From: Lachnospiraceae bacterium
GTDB lineage: Bacteria > Bacillota > Clostridia > Lachnospirales > Lachnospiraceae
Assembly (NCBI GenBank): GCA_022800815.1
Contig: JAAWRC010000008.1
Coordinates: 1 to 64,000, forward strand
Direction: 5' to 3'
Length of the DNA stretch: 64,000 nucleotides
Each line of letters opens with the position of its first letter. Positions within the stretch are counted from its first letter, which is position 1. The notes under the pieces are model-generated. The model had not been told where the DNA came from and did not search any database. It was given only the letters and a program-made list of their open reading frames with translations. Both the position numbers and the translations under genes were made by a program. This document shows, one piece after another, positions 1 to 8,227 of the stretch.

Positions 1-7
1 AAATAAA

Positions 8-62
8 AAACTGCCACAACCAGAGCAGGGCATAGCTACCCTGTTCCGGCTCATAGCAGTTT
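8..62 (-). terminator. Possible terminator-like hairpin at window edge
   Basis: A 7-bp outer stem (8-14 with 56-62) encloses two nested helices: GAGC with GCTC, and CAGGG with CCCTG. Read on the minus strand the structure is followed by a run of six T and an AT-rich tail, as in an intrinsic terminator. No minus-strand gene lies just upstream of it in this window, so its role is unclear. Confidence 0.3.
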
Positions 63-227
63 GAGTGTACGTTTATGAATTTATGATTTTATCCATTAAA
101 GATTTTAACAAGCGGCAGAGGAAAAGTCAATCAGAGATACAAACGAAAAGCAGAAAAAGAAAGCATGATTTTCAGCATGGGAAAAAAGCTGGAAGCGGCT
201 GGGAAATTTTCTTGAAATAATTTTGTG

Positions 228-250
228 TATAGGAAAGGTATTTTCCTATA
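228..250. repeat. 9-bp inverted repeat upstream of MATE remnant
   Basis: TATAGGAAA (228-236) and TTTCCTATA (242-250) form a perfect inverted repeat around a 5-base loop. It lies 17 bases before the first recognisable codons of the decayed MATE gene. It could be an old operator or simply a deletion junction; nothing in the sequence decides this. Confidence 0.35.
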
Positions 251-267
251 CGTTTTGTACGGATTGC

Positions 268-693
268 ATGGCTGCGTATACTGCGGCGTCTAAAGCGGAT
301 GCTTTTGCGGAAATGCCCGCTTGAAACTTGGGACAGGCCATGACGAATTTTACCACTCAGAATTTAGGGGCAAAAAGGCAGGACAGGGTATGGAAGGGGG
401 GAAAATATGCGTTGCTCATGGGAATGGCGATATCGGCGTGTGTTTCTGCGGTCATCGTGATATTCCCATCTGTATTCATATTAAACGGCTTACTTTTGGG
501 ATATGGCAGATCCTTTGTACCCATGATCGCCTCCGTCTGCTCTTTATGCTGTCTGCAAGTGCCTATGGCCGTTATCCTGTCCGGTACAGAGCTTGGTCAT
601 AACGGAATTTGGCTGGCGGCTCCGATCGGCTGGTTTGGCGGATTGCTGATCCGGGCCGTATATTATCTTCGTATCCGACAATATCATTCATGA
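268..693 (+). pseudogene. MATE efflux transporter, C-terminal remnant (pseudogene)
   Basis: The frame reads like the second half of a MATE family multidrug/Na+ antiporter: TAASKADAFAEMPA, then an in-frame TGA at 322-324, then NLGQAMTNFTTQNLGAKRQ. Functional relatives have a sense codon, usually Leu, at the stop position. The N-terminal half (about 230 residues in the family) is absent, and a further internal block is missing between FPSVFI near 475 and LLLGYGRSFV near 490. The C-terminal helix pair and GLLIRAVYYLRIRQ end are recognisable. A late in-frame start could still give about 120 residues, but this would not be a working transporter. It is unrelated in detail to the two intact MATE genes near 36-38.7 kb. 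Confidence 0.8.
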
Positions 694-782
694 TCAACAG
701 GCCCAGGTTTTTATCTGCGGACGAACAGGCCTGCGTCAAATAAGGATCGTTTTCCCTTCCGGCGGGAGAAGCCAAATGCCGC

Positions 783-811
783 TTGACATTTTAGCGTGAC
801 AAAAATATAAT
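783..811 (+). promoter_or_regulatory. Consensus sigma-A promoter for bioB
   Basis: TTGACA (783-788), a 17-base spacer, then TATAAT (806-811): a perfect match to the housekeeping consensus. Transcription would start near 818, giving a leader of about 40 bases before bioB. No BirA-type operator was recognised by eye. Confidence 0.85.
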
Positions 812-858
812 GCTCATAAAAAGAAATGCACAGTGGCGAAAGCGAGGAGTGATCTCAT

Positions 859-1827
859 ATGGACATTAGGACGTTGGCAGAAGAAATCATGGAAGGGCGG
901 CGCATCGGCCGCAGGGACGATCTGGAGCTGTTTCTGGAGTGCGGCCTGAAGGAGCTTGGCGAGGGGGCGGACCGCATCCGTTCCCGCTTTGTGGGCGAGA
1001 GGGTGGATCTTTGCTCGATCATCAACGGCCGCAGCGGCCGTTGCCCGGAGGACTGCAAATATTGTGCACAGTCCGTGCATCACCATACCGGCTGCGAAGT
1101 ATATGAGTTTCTCCCGGAGGAGACCATTGTAAATGCCTGCCGGCTCAATGAGAGCGAGGGAGTCGACCGGTTTTCGATCGTGACCTCCGGCCGGGCGCTG
1201 ACCGGGGAGGAGTTCGAGAAAGCGCTCCACGCATTTGAGACGATGCACAGAGCATGCAGGATCGATCTGTGTGCCTCCATGGGCTTTCTCACGGCAGAAC
1301 AGCTGCACCGGCTCCACCAGGCGGGCGTGACCAGTTATCACCACAACATCGAGACTTCACGCCGTTATTTTCCCCACGTCTGCACCACCCATACATACGA
1401 GCAGAAGGTGGAGACCTTAAAGCTGGTGAAGGCCGAGGGGATGTGCGCCTGCTCCGGCGGCATCATCGGCATGGGCGAGACCTGGGAGGACCGGCTGGAT
1501 ATGGCGGTCAGCCTGGCGGAACTGGGGATCGATTCCATTCCCCTCAATGTGCTGATGCCGATTCCGGGCACGCCCCTGGAGCATCTGCAGCCGCTTAAGG
1601 AAGACGATATCCTGCGGACCATCGCATTCTTCCGCTATATCAATCCGGAGGCCAACATCCGCCTGGCGGCGGGGCGGGCCCTGCTGACCAATGACGGCGA
1701 GTACGCCTTCCGGTCGGGCGCATCCGCCTCCATCACCGGCGACATGCTGACCACGACGGCCTGTGCGACCATCCGGAGCGACAGGGACATGCTGCAAAGG
1801 CTCGGGAGAAGCGTAAAGCCGATATAA
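859..1827 (+). CDS. bioB: Biotin synthase BioB
   Basis: A radical-SAM enzyme that inserts sulfur into dethiobiotin, the last step of biotin synthesis. The protein has 322 residues, normal for the family. The SAM-cluster motif CPEDCKYC gives C62, C66 and C69. The [2Fe-2S]-associated positions are recognisable in DLCASMG and CACSGGIIGMGE, and the conserved Arg region in IRLAAGRALL. The start follows a GCGAGGAGTGAT ribosome-binding region and a consensus promoter. No other biotin gene lies in the window, so the cell may import or scavenge a precursor, or the remaining genes may be elsewhere. Confidence 0.96.
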   Translation: MDIRTLAEEIMEGRRIGRRDDLELFLECGLKELGEGADRIRSRFVGERVDLCSIINGRSGRCPEDCKYCAQSVHHHTGCEVYEFLPEETIVNACRLNESEGVDRFSIVTSGRALTGEEFEKALHAFETMHRACRIDLCASMGFLTAEQLHRLHQAGVTSYHHNIETSRRYFPHVCTTHTYEQKVETLKLVKAEGMCACSGGIIGMGETWEDRLDMAVSLAELGIDSIPLNVLMPIPGTPLEHLQPLKEDDILRTIAFFRYINPEANIRLAAGRALLTNDGEYAFRSGASASITGDMLTTTACATIRSDRDMLQRLGRSVKPI

Positions 1828-1864
1828 TGAAGATATTTTACAATCCTTTTTTGCCGGAAGCCGG

Positions 1865-1948
1865 TATGATGGAATAGGTGGTTGCGAAACCTGAAATTGC
1901 CAGAATATTCGACAAATTTTTGAGTTTCGCAATCATCTATATGATGGA
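1865..1948. repeat. 66-bp inverted-repeat element (short derivative) with 9-bp target duplication
   Basis: The core (1874-1939) begins ATAGGTGGTTGCGAAAC; the mirror arm GTTTCGCAATCATCTAT spans 1924-1940, and the arms pair at 15 of 17 positions. The core is flanked by the direct repeat TATGATGGA at 1865-1873 and 1940-1948. The ends match those of the longer elements at 14729-14945 and 50759-50976, so this looks like an internally deleted copy. It sits between bioB and the AraC gene, directly before the AraC ribosome-binding site, and could form a hairpin in a read-through transcript. Confidence 0.75.
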
Positions 1949-1969
1949 GAGCGGAAAGGAGGGCCGCCG

Positions 1970-2791
1970 GTGAAAAAGGAGGTCAGAACCGCAGTTTTTG
2001 ACGAGGAACTGCGGCTGGAAGCATATCGTTTTGAGGGGATCGTCCAACCTTTTCCCAATCATTTTCACGAGTATTACGTGGTCGGCTTTCTGGAGGACGG
2101 GGAGCGGGAGCTGTCCTGCAAAAAGAGGGAGTACACGGTCCGGAGGGGAGACGTGCTCCTGTTCAACCCTGGCGACAACCATGCCTGCGTGCAGAGCGGC
2201 CAGGGGGCCCTGGATTACCGGGGATTTAATATCGCAAAGGAAGTCATGCTGGATCTGGCGGAAGAGATCACGGGAAAGCGGGAGCTTCCCGGATTTACCC
2301 GGAATGTGATCTGTGACGAAGAAGTCACCTGTTATCTGAGACCGCTCCACGAGAAGGTCATGAAGGGTTCCTCTGAATTTGAGAAGGAGGAGGACCTGTT
2401 TTTTCTTCTGTCGCTGCTCATTCAGCGGTACGGGCAGCCTTTCGAGGAGTGCATCCCGGAGTGCCGGGAAGAGATCGCCAGGGCCTGCGCCTTTATGAAA
2501 CGAAATTATGGGGAGAGGATCTATCTGGATCAGATCTGCCGTCATGCGGGACTTGGCAGATCCACCCTCCTTCGGGCCTTTATGCAGTCGAGGGGCGTGA
2601 CGCCCTACAATTATCTGCAGAACATCCGGATCGGAAAGGCCAAGAAGCTTTTGGAGCAGGGGATCCCTCCCGTCCATGTGGCGCTGCAGACCGGCTTTTC
2701 CGACCAGAGTCATTTCACCCACTATTTTAAACAGTTCATCGGACTGGCGCCCGGGGCCTATCAGGACATCTTTAAACATGCAGGGCCGTAG
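1970..2791 (+). CDS. AraC family transcriptional regulator
   Basis: A 273-residue one-component regulator. The N-terminal part (about residues 25-75; HEYYVVGFLEDGERELSC and GDVLLFNPGDNHA) is the cupin-like AraC ligand-binding domain. The C-terminal part (about 175-270) is the double helix-turn-helix, including LDQICRHAGLGRSTLLRAF and VALQTGFSDQSHFTHYFK. The GTG start is set by AAAGGAGGG seven bases upstream. The family usually activates genes for sugar or small-molecule use; the ligand and targets cannot be read from the sequence. It is convergent with the Uma2 gene, only 13 bases away. Confidence 0.92.
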   Translation: MKKEVRTAVFDEELRLEAYRFEGIVQPFPNHFHEYYVVGFLEDGERELSCKKREYTVRRGDVLLFNPGDNHACVQSGQGALDYRGFNIAKEVMLDLAEEITGKRELPGFTRNVICDEEVTCYLRPLHEKVMKGSSEFEKEEDLFFLLSLLIQRYGQPFEECIPECREEIARACAFMKRNYGERIYLDQICRHAGLGRSTLLRAFMQSRGVTPYNYLQNIRIGKAKKLLEQGIPPVHVALQTGFSDQSHFTHYFKQFIGLAPGAYQDIFKHAGP

Positions 2792-2804
2792 AGCTCCCGG
2801 CCCC

Positions 2805-3362
2805 TCACACGTTCACTCCCTCGAACAATTCGTACAGCTTCATCCGGATCTCCGGAAAGGAGCGGAGTGCAATGACCGTGTCTGCGTTGTAATCATTTTC
2901 CTCCGGATCGTCCTGCAGGATGTAGCTGTGGGTGAGAACGTAGGCATCGTCCTGCAGATAATAGATTTCCATAGATTCTCCCTTGGGAGAGACGATCCAG
3001 TATTCCTCCACGCCGGCTTTTTCGTAAATGTCCTTTTTCGTGGTCTTGTCCCGGAAAGCGGTGGAGGGGCTCAAGGTCTCGACGATGAGCCGGGGCACGC
3101 CGCTGTAGCTTCCGCCCTTTAAATGCTTCCGGTCACAGACCAGCATGACGTCCGGGGTCACGTAATCGTCATTTTCCTTCGGGTGGTACCGGAATTCCAG
3201 GTTTCTCATGAAAGTAAGAAAGGATGTGTTTTTTAATCCGGCTTTTATGAGGCAGCAGATGTTTCCGCTGACAATCCCGTGCTGATAATGCGGTGTTGAC
3301 ATGTCGTAAAAGAGGCCGTCGATTTTTTCCTGTTTTCTGTAGTCTTCTTTCAGCAGTGGCAT
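2805..3362 (-). CDS. Uma2 family (DUF820) nuclease-fold protein
   Basis: A 185-residue protein of the Uma2 family, which has a PD-(D/E)XK restriction-endonuclease-like fold. Family features visible are YVTPDVMLVCD, PRLIVETLSPSTAFRD and KKDIYEKAGVEEYWIVSP, which carry the conserved acidic residues and Lys of the fold. The ATG at 3362 is preferred because GAAAGGATG lies just before it; an open frame extends further upstream but lacks a ribosome-binding site. The biological role of Uma2 proteins is poorly known. They are common in cyanobacteria and scattered in Firmicutes. Confidence 0.85.
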   Translation of the reverse strand: MPLLKEDYRKQEKIDGLFYDMSTPHYQHGIVSGNICCLIKAGLKNTSFLTFMRNLEFRYHPKENDDYVTPDVMLVCDRKHLKGGSYSGVPRLIVETLSPSTAFRDKTTKKDIYEKAGVEEYWIVSPKGESMEIYYLQDDAYVLTHSYILQDDPEENDYNADTVIALRSFPEIRMKLYELFEGVNV

Positions 3363-3434
3363 ACGTTCACATCCTTTCTTTTTTTCAAGTGTACCACAAA
3401 TCGCCTTTAAATCCAATCCAAATACAAAATATGG

Positions 3435-3463
3435 TTGAAAACCGTGTTCTCTTCGTGTATGAT
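3435..3463 (+). promoter_or_regulatory. Promoter of the hisS-aspS unit
   Basis: TTGAAA (3435-3440), a 17-base spacer, then TATGAT (3458-3463). The transcribed leader before hisS would be only about 40 bases, too short for a T-box riboswitch, so the synthetase genes appear to be expressed without tRNA-sensing attenuation at this site. GTGCCCGG...CGGGCAC just downstream forms a small hairpin in the leader. Confidence 0.75.
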
Positions 3464-3510
3464 AGACGGGGAGTGCCCGGAGAACGGGCACAGACGAGGA
3501 GAAATACGAC

Positions 3511-4764
3511 ATGGCAATGACGAAAAAGCCGGTGACCGGCATGAAGGACATCCTGCCCGCGGAGATGCAGGTGAGGGATTACGTGATCCGTGTGATCCAG
3601 GAGACCTATAAGAGCTTCGGCTTTTCCCATATCGAGACGCCCTGTATGGAGAACATCGGGAATCTCTCCAGCAGGCAGGGCGGGGAGAATGAGAAGCTGA
3701 TCTTTAAAGTGTTAAAACGGGGGGAGAAGCTTCATATCCCGGAGGCGAAGGAGGAGGCGGACGTGGTGGACTGCGGCATGCGCTACGACCTGACAGTGCC
3801 CCTGTGCCGCTATTATGCCAACCATTCGGCGGAGCTTCCGTCCCCCTTCAAGGCCCTCCAGATGGGGAACGTGTGGCGGGCGGACAGGCCCCAGAGGGGA
3901 AGGTTCCGCCAGTTCATGCAGTGCGACATCGACATCCTGGGGGATTCCACCTGCCTGGCGGAGATCGAGCTCATGTCGGCGACGACGACCCTTTTAGGGA
4001 AGCTGGGCTTTAGCGGTTTTACGGTCTGCTTCAACGACCGGCGGGTGTTAAAGGCCATGGCGGCTTACAGCGGTTTTTCGGAAACGGATTATGACCAGGT
4101 GTTCATCATCCTGGACAAGATGGACAAGATCGGCATGGACGGCGTAAAGGCGGAGCTTCTGGAGAGCGGCTTTTCGAAGGAGTCCGCAGAAAAGTACCTG
4201 GGCCTTTTTGCGGCGGTCTCCGGGGCGGAGGACGGTCTGTCCTGTCTGGAAGAGAAGCTTGCCGGATCGATCGACGGTACGGTGATCCCTTCCATGCAGA
4301 CCATCATGGAGAGCGTGAAGGCGGCGGCCTCCTGCGGGTTTTCCCTGGTCTTCGACCCGACCCTGGTGCGGGGCATGTCCTACTACACCGGCTCCATTTT
4401 CGAGATCAAGATGGAGGGCTTCGGCGGTTCCGTGGCCGGAGGCGGACGCTACGACGAGATGATCGGCAAGTTTACCGGCATGGATACGCCCGCCTGCGGA
4501 TTTTCCATCGGCTTTGAGCGGATCATCACCATCCTGATGGAGCAGGGTTTTGCGGTGCCGGAAGCGGGGAAGAAGAGGGCGTACCTGCTGGAGAAGAACC
4601 TGCCGGCGAAGGACATGGTGAAGGTCTTGGCGGCGGCCGGGAAGGAACGGGAAATGGGCGTCCAGGTGCTGGTGGCAGGGATGAAGAAGAACAAGAAATT
4701 CCAGAAGGAGCAGCTCGCAAAAGAGGGTTACGAGGAATTCGTGGAATGCTACCGGGAGAAATAA
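3511..4764 (+). CDS. hisS: Histidyl-tRNA synthetase
   Basis: A class II aminoacyl-tRNA synthetase charging tRNA-His; 417 residues. Visible features are the N-terminal TGMKDILP, motif 2 VWRADRPQRGRFRQFMQ (about 121-137) and the two histidine-binding segments LVRGMSYYTG and GGGRYDEMIGKF. The C-terminal anticodon-binding domain includes a KNKKFQKEQLAKEG segment. The start has GACGAGGAG upstream. aspS follows after 22 bases, a very common pairing in Firmicutes. Confidence 0.96.
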   Translation: MAMTKKPVTGMKDILPAEMQVRDYVIRVIQETYKSFGFSHIETPCMENIGNLSSRQGGENEKLIFKVLKRGEKLHIPEAKEEADVVDCGMRYDLTVPLCRYYANHSAELPSPFKALQMGNVWRADRPQRGRFRQFMQCDIDILGDSTCLAEIELMSATTTLLGKLGFSGFTVCFNDRRVLKAMAAYSGFSETDYDQVFIILDKMDKIGMDGVKAELLESGFSKESAEKYLGLFAAVSGAEDGLSCLEEKLAGSIDGTVIPSMQTIMESVKAAASCGFSLVFDPTLVRGMSYYTGSIFEIKMEGFGGSVAGGGRYDEMIGKFTGMDTPACGFSIGFERIITILMEQGFAVPEAGKKRAYLLEKNLPAKDMVKVLAAAGKEREMGVQVLVAGMKKNKKFQKEQLAKEGYEEFVECYREK

Positions 4765-4786
4765 AGACAGAGGAGATGGATCGGAC

Positions 4787-6553
4787 ATGTTTCAGTCAAG
4801 AACGCACACCTGCAACGAGCTTCGGATCGGGCACGTGGGGGAGAAGGTAACGCTGGCCGGGTGGTATGAGAACCTGCGCCGGGTGAGCAAAAATCTGGGC
4901 TTTTTGATTCTCAGGGATTTTTACGGGGAGACCCAGGTGGTCATTGAGTCGGAGGAGATGATGGAGCAGGTCGCTTCCCTGAACCGGGAGTCGACCCTCT
5001 CCGTGACGGGTACGGTGCGGGAGCGCTCCAGCAAGAATGCGGCCCTTCCCACCGGGGAGGTTGAGGTGGTGCCGGAGTCGTTGGAGGTTCTGGGAAAGTG
5101 CTATCACAACGCCCTGCCCTTCGAGGTGTCCCGCTCCAGGGAGGCCGACGAGAACGCCCGCTTAAAATACCGGTATCTGGATCTTCGCAATCCCGAGGTG
5201 CGGGAGAAGATCCTCATGCGCTCCCGCATCGTGGCGGAACTCAGGAAACGGATGATGGATCTGGATTTTTACGAGATCACGACGCCGATTTTAACCTGTT
5301 CCTCCCCGGAGGGGGCCAGGGACTATCTGGTGCCCTCCAGGAACCATCCGGGCAAGTTTTACGCCCTGCCCCAGGCGCCCCAGCAGTTCAAGCAGCTTCT
5401 GATGGCATCGGGCTTTGACCGGTATTTCCAGATCGCCCCCTGCTTTCGGGACGAGGACGCCAGGGCGGACCGCTCCCCCGGCGAGTTCTATCAGCTGGAC
5501 ATGGAGATGGCCTTCGCCTCCCAGGAGGACGTGTTCGCCATCATCGAGCAGGTGCTCCCGCCGGTGTTTGAAAAGTACGGAACCTATGGCCGGGCTTCCG
5601 GGGCTCCCTTCACCAGGATCTCCTTCCGGGATTCCATGGAGCGGTTCGGCACGGACAAGCCGGACCTTCGGATCAAGCTGGAGCTTTCCGACGGGACGGC
5701 GGTGATGAAGGACTGCGGCTTCGAGCCCTTTGCCGGGGCCGAGGTGAGGGCGGTGGTGTGCCCGGAGTTCACGGAGAGCCGCAAGGTGATCGACAAGATC
5801 TGCGCCGACGTGGAGGTCCAGACGGGGCGGAAGCTCTACTGGTGCAAGGCGGGGGCCGACGGGAGCCTGACGGGAGGCATCTCCAAGTTCCTGGCGGAGA
5901 GAAAAGAGGAGGTGTTCGCCGCCCTCTCCTTGAAGGGCGGCGAGCTTTTGCTCCTGGCGGCGGGCACGAAGGGGGAGGCCCAGAAGACTGCCGGGGCCGC
6001 AAGGAAGATCGTGGCCAATTACGCAGAGCGGTATATCGATAAGGAATGTTATGAATTCTGCTGGATCGTGGATTTCCCCATGTATGAGATCGGCGAGGAG
6101 TCGGGGGAGCTGGAATTCTGCCACAATCCCTTCTCCATGCCCCAGGGCGGCAGGAAGGCCTTAAAGGAGCAGGATCCCCTGGAGATCTGTGCCTACCAGT
6201 ACGACCTGGTCTGCAACGGCATCGAGCTCTCCTCCGGGGCGGTGAGGAACCATGACCCGGAGATCATGATCGAGGCGTTCCGGCTGGTGGGTCTCGGCGA
6301 GGAGGACGTGAAGGCCAAATTCCCGGCCATGTACAATGCCTTCTGTTACGGTGCGCCGCCCCATGCGGGCATCGCCCCCGGCGTGGACCGGATGGTCATG
6401 CTCCTCGCCGGGGAGGACAGCATCCGGGAGGTCATTCCCTTCCCCATGAACAAGAACGCCCAGGACGTCATGATGGGAGCGCCCTCCGAGGTGGATCCGA
6501 AGCAGCTTAGGGACGTGCACATCAAGCTGGATATCTGTGAGAAAGAGTCGTAA
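4787..6553 (+). CDS. aspS: Aspartyl-tRNA synthetase
   Basis: A class II synthetase of bacterial type; 588 residues. It has an N-terminal OB-fold anticodon-binding domain (GWYENLRRVSKNLGFLILRD), then motif 1, motif 2 (FRDEDARADRSPGEFYQLD, about 220-240), the bacterial GAD insertion in the middle, and motif 3 (GIAPGVDRMVMLLAGEDSIR) near the end. It lies 22 bases after hisS and was probably transcribed with it. Whether it also charges tRNA-Asn cannot be told from this sequence. Confidence 0.96.
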   Translation: MFQSRTHTCNELRIGHVGEKVTLAGWYENLRRVSKNLGFLILRDFYGETQVVIESEEMMEQVASLNRESTLSVTGTVRERSSKNAALPTGEVEVVPESLEVLGKCYHNALPFEVSRSREADENARLKYRYLDLRNPEVREKILMRSRIVAELRKRMMDLDFYEITTPILTCSSPEGARDYLVPSRNHPGKFYALPQAPQQFKQLLMASGFDRYFQIAPCFRDEDARADRSPGEFYQLDMEMAFASQEDVFAIIEQVLPPVFEKYGTYGRASGAPFTRISFRDSMERFGTDKPDLRIKLELSDGTAVMKDCGFEPFAGAEVRAVVCPEFTESRKVIDKICADVEVQTGRKLYWCKAGADGSLTGGISKFLAERKEEVFAALSLKGGELLLLAAGTKGEAQKTAGAARKIVANYAERYIDKECYEFCWIVDFPMYEIGEESGELEFCHNPFSMPQGGRKALKEQDPLEICAYQYDLVCNGIELSSGAVRNHDPEIMIEAFRLVGLGEEDVKAKFPAMYNAFCYGAPPHAGIAPGVDRMVMLLAGEDSIREVIPFPMNKNAQDVMMGAPSEVDPKQLRDVHIKLDICEKES

Positions 6554-6616
6554 GATCACGAGGGAAACGATAGAGACAAAAATCATAAATCATTGCGAAA
6601 AGCAGGAGGAAAAACC

Positions 6617-7858
6617 ATGTATGCATTTGATGAAGTAACTGCCTATGATCCGGAGGTGGCAAAGGCCATCGAGGACGAGCTGGGGAGACAGAGGAGCCAT
6701 CTGGAGCTGATTGCCTCCGAAAACCTGGTGAGCAAGGCCGTCATGTCGGCCATGGGAAGCGTGCTGACCAACAAGTATGCGGAGGGCTATCCGGGAAAGC
6801 GCTACTACGGCGGCTGTGAGTACGTGGACGTGGTGGAGGAGCTGGCCAGGGAGCGGGCGAAGAAGCTCTTTGGCTGCGAGTACGCAAACGTGCAGCCCCA
6901 TTCCGGCGCACAGGCCAACATGGCGGCCTTTTTCGCCATCTTAAAGCCCGGCGACACGGTGATGGGCATGAACCTGGCCCACGGCGGCCATCTGACCCAC
7001 GGGAGCCCAGTCAACATGTCCGGCGCTTATTTTAAGATCGTCCCCTACGGCGTGACGGACGAGGGCGTCATCGACTATGACGAGGTCCGCCGTCTGGCCA
7101 AGGAGTGCAGGCCGAAGCTTATTGTGGCCGGAGCCAGCGCTTATGCGAGGGAGATCGATTTCAAACGGTTCCGGGAGATCGCCGACGAGGTGGGCGCTTA
7201 CCTGATGGTGGACATGGCCCATATCGCCGGCCTGGTGGCGGCGGGACTCCACATGAGCCCCATTCCCTACGCCCATGTGACCACGACCACCACCCACAAG
7301 ACCCTGAGAGGTCCCAGGGGCGGCATGATCCTCTGCAGCAACGAGGTTGAAGAGAAATTCAATTTCAACAAGGCCGTGTTCCCCGGAATCCAGGGCGGCC
7401 CCCTCATGCACGTGATTGCAGCCAAGGCCGTCTGCTTCAAGGAAGCGCTGGAGCCCGGCTTTAAGGAATACATGGCGAATACCAAGAAGAACGCAGCCAG
7501 GCTGGCGGCGGAGCTTCTCACCAGAGGCTTTGACATCGTCTCCGGCGGCACCGACAACCATCTGATGCTGGTGGACCTGCGTCCTGCGGGCGTGTCCGGA
7601 AAGGCGGCGGAGAAGCTTCTCGACGCAGCCAACATCACCTGCAACAAGAATGCGATCCCCAATGACCCGGAGAAGCCCTTCGTGACCAGCGGCATCCGCC
7701 TGGGCGCCCAGGCCGTGACCAGCAGGGGGCTTGTTGAGACGGACATGGTGACCATTGCGGAGGCCATCCGGCTGGTGATCACCCAGGATGCGGCCAACAC
7801 GGAGAAGGCAAAGGCCATGGTGAAGGAGCTGACCGACAAGTATCCGATCTATGAGTAA
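6617..7858 (+). CDS. glyA: Serine hydroxymethyltransferase
   Basis: A PLP enzyme converting serine and tetrahydrofolate to glycine and methylene-tetrahydrofolate; 413 residues. The cofactor-binding Lys is K228 in [11 protein letters not shown]. The N-terminal segment [13 protein letters not shown] and the folate-site segment [15 protein letters not shown] are typical. The ATG at 6617 is chosen because AGGAGG lies 6-8 bases upstream; a longer open frame begins 24 bases earlier without such a site. The gene follows aspS by 63 bases. Confidence 0.96.
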   Translation: MYAFDEVTAYDPEVAKAIEDELGRQRSHLELIASENLVSKAVMSAMGSVLTNKYAEGYPGKRYYGGCEYVDVVEELARERAKKLFGCEYANVQPHSGAQANMAAFFAILKPGDTVMGMNLAHGGHLTHGSPVNMSGAYFKIVPYGVTDEGVIDYDEVRRLAKECRPKLIVAGASAYAREIDFKRFREIADEVGAYLMVDMAHIAGLVAAGLHMSPIPYAHVTTTTTHKTLRGPRGGMILCSNEVEEKFNFNKAVFPGIQGGPLMHVIAAKAVCFKEALEPGFKEYMANTKKNAARLAAELLTRGFDIVSGGTDNHLMLVDLRPAGVSGKAAEKLLDAANITCNKNAIPNDPEKPFVTSGIRLGAQAVTSRGLVETDMVTIAEAIRLVITQDAANTEKAKAMVKELTDKYPIYE

Positions 7859-7883
7859 ATAAATGACCGATGATTTGACGGAA

Positions 7884-7941
7884 GCCGCCCGGCCTTTCCA
7901 TCCCACAGACGATATCTGCCGGGATGGAAAGGCCGGGCGGC
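7884..7941. repeat. Perfect 21-bp inverted repeat after glyA (hairpin without T-tract)
   Basis: The arms 7884-7904 and 7921-7941 are perfect reverse complements, very GC-rich, around a 16-base loop. Neither strand has the T-run of an intrinsic terminator. It may still end or stabilise the glyA transcript, or act as a bidirectional barrier. It lies next to a transposase remnant and could derive from that insertion. Confidence 0.7.
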
Positions 7942-7956
7942 ATCCTGTATATTGAA

Positions 7957-8109
7957 GGAGTTACTGTGAATGAAAGTAGAGGATAGCCGATAAATGGCAG
8001 TAAGGATCATCCGGGCGATATCAATGATGGTACATTTTTTACCACGACATTTCATACTGTGTTCGTATTTCTGCTTAAAGTAAGGAGATTTATCTGTAGT
8101 GGCCAAGCA
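7957..8109 (-). pseudogene. Transposase C-terminal remnant (IS110-like)
   Basis: On the minus strand about 50 codons read TDKSPYFKQKYEHSMKCRGKK, then CTIIDIARMILTAIYRLSS. This resembles the end of IS110/IS116/IS902-type transposases, where a Tyr-rich segment is followed by RGKKrAIIAiARMiLtaIYhmL. Only this tail is left: no DEDD domain, start codon or insertion ends are visible. The stretch is AT-richer than its surroundings. The family assignment rests on motif memory and is uncertain. The rest of the gap between glyA and the flavoprotein gene (7859-8227) holds the hairpin described separately. Confidence 0.55.
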
Positions 8110-8227
8110 TTTTGTAACACTTGTATCCAGAAAAACGCTTGAAGAGAACCTGCAGTTTGTGATATGATAATTATCTATGGTTGCCTGCGGCGTGCGAAGA
8201 GACGGAGATATGGGAGGTGCAGGTTCG

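Noticed and set aside
3463-3510. T-box riboswitch upstream of hisS-aspS
   Set aside because: The leader after the promoter is only about 40 bases and has no T-box core or terminator/antiterminator pair.
6941-7906. 321-codon open frame antisense to glyA
   Set aside because: Explained by codon bias of the glyA strand; no ribosome site or recognisable protein.
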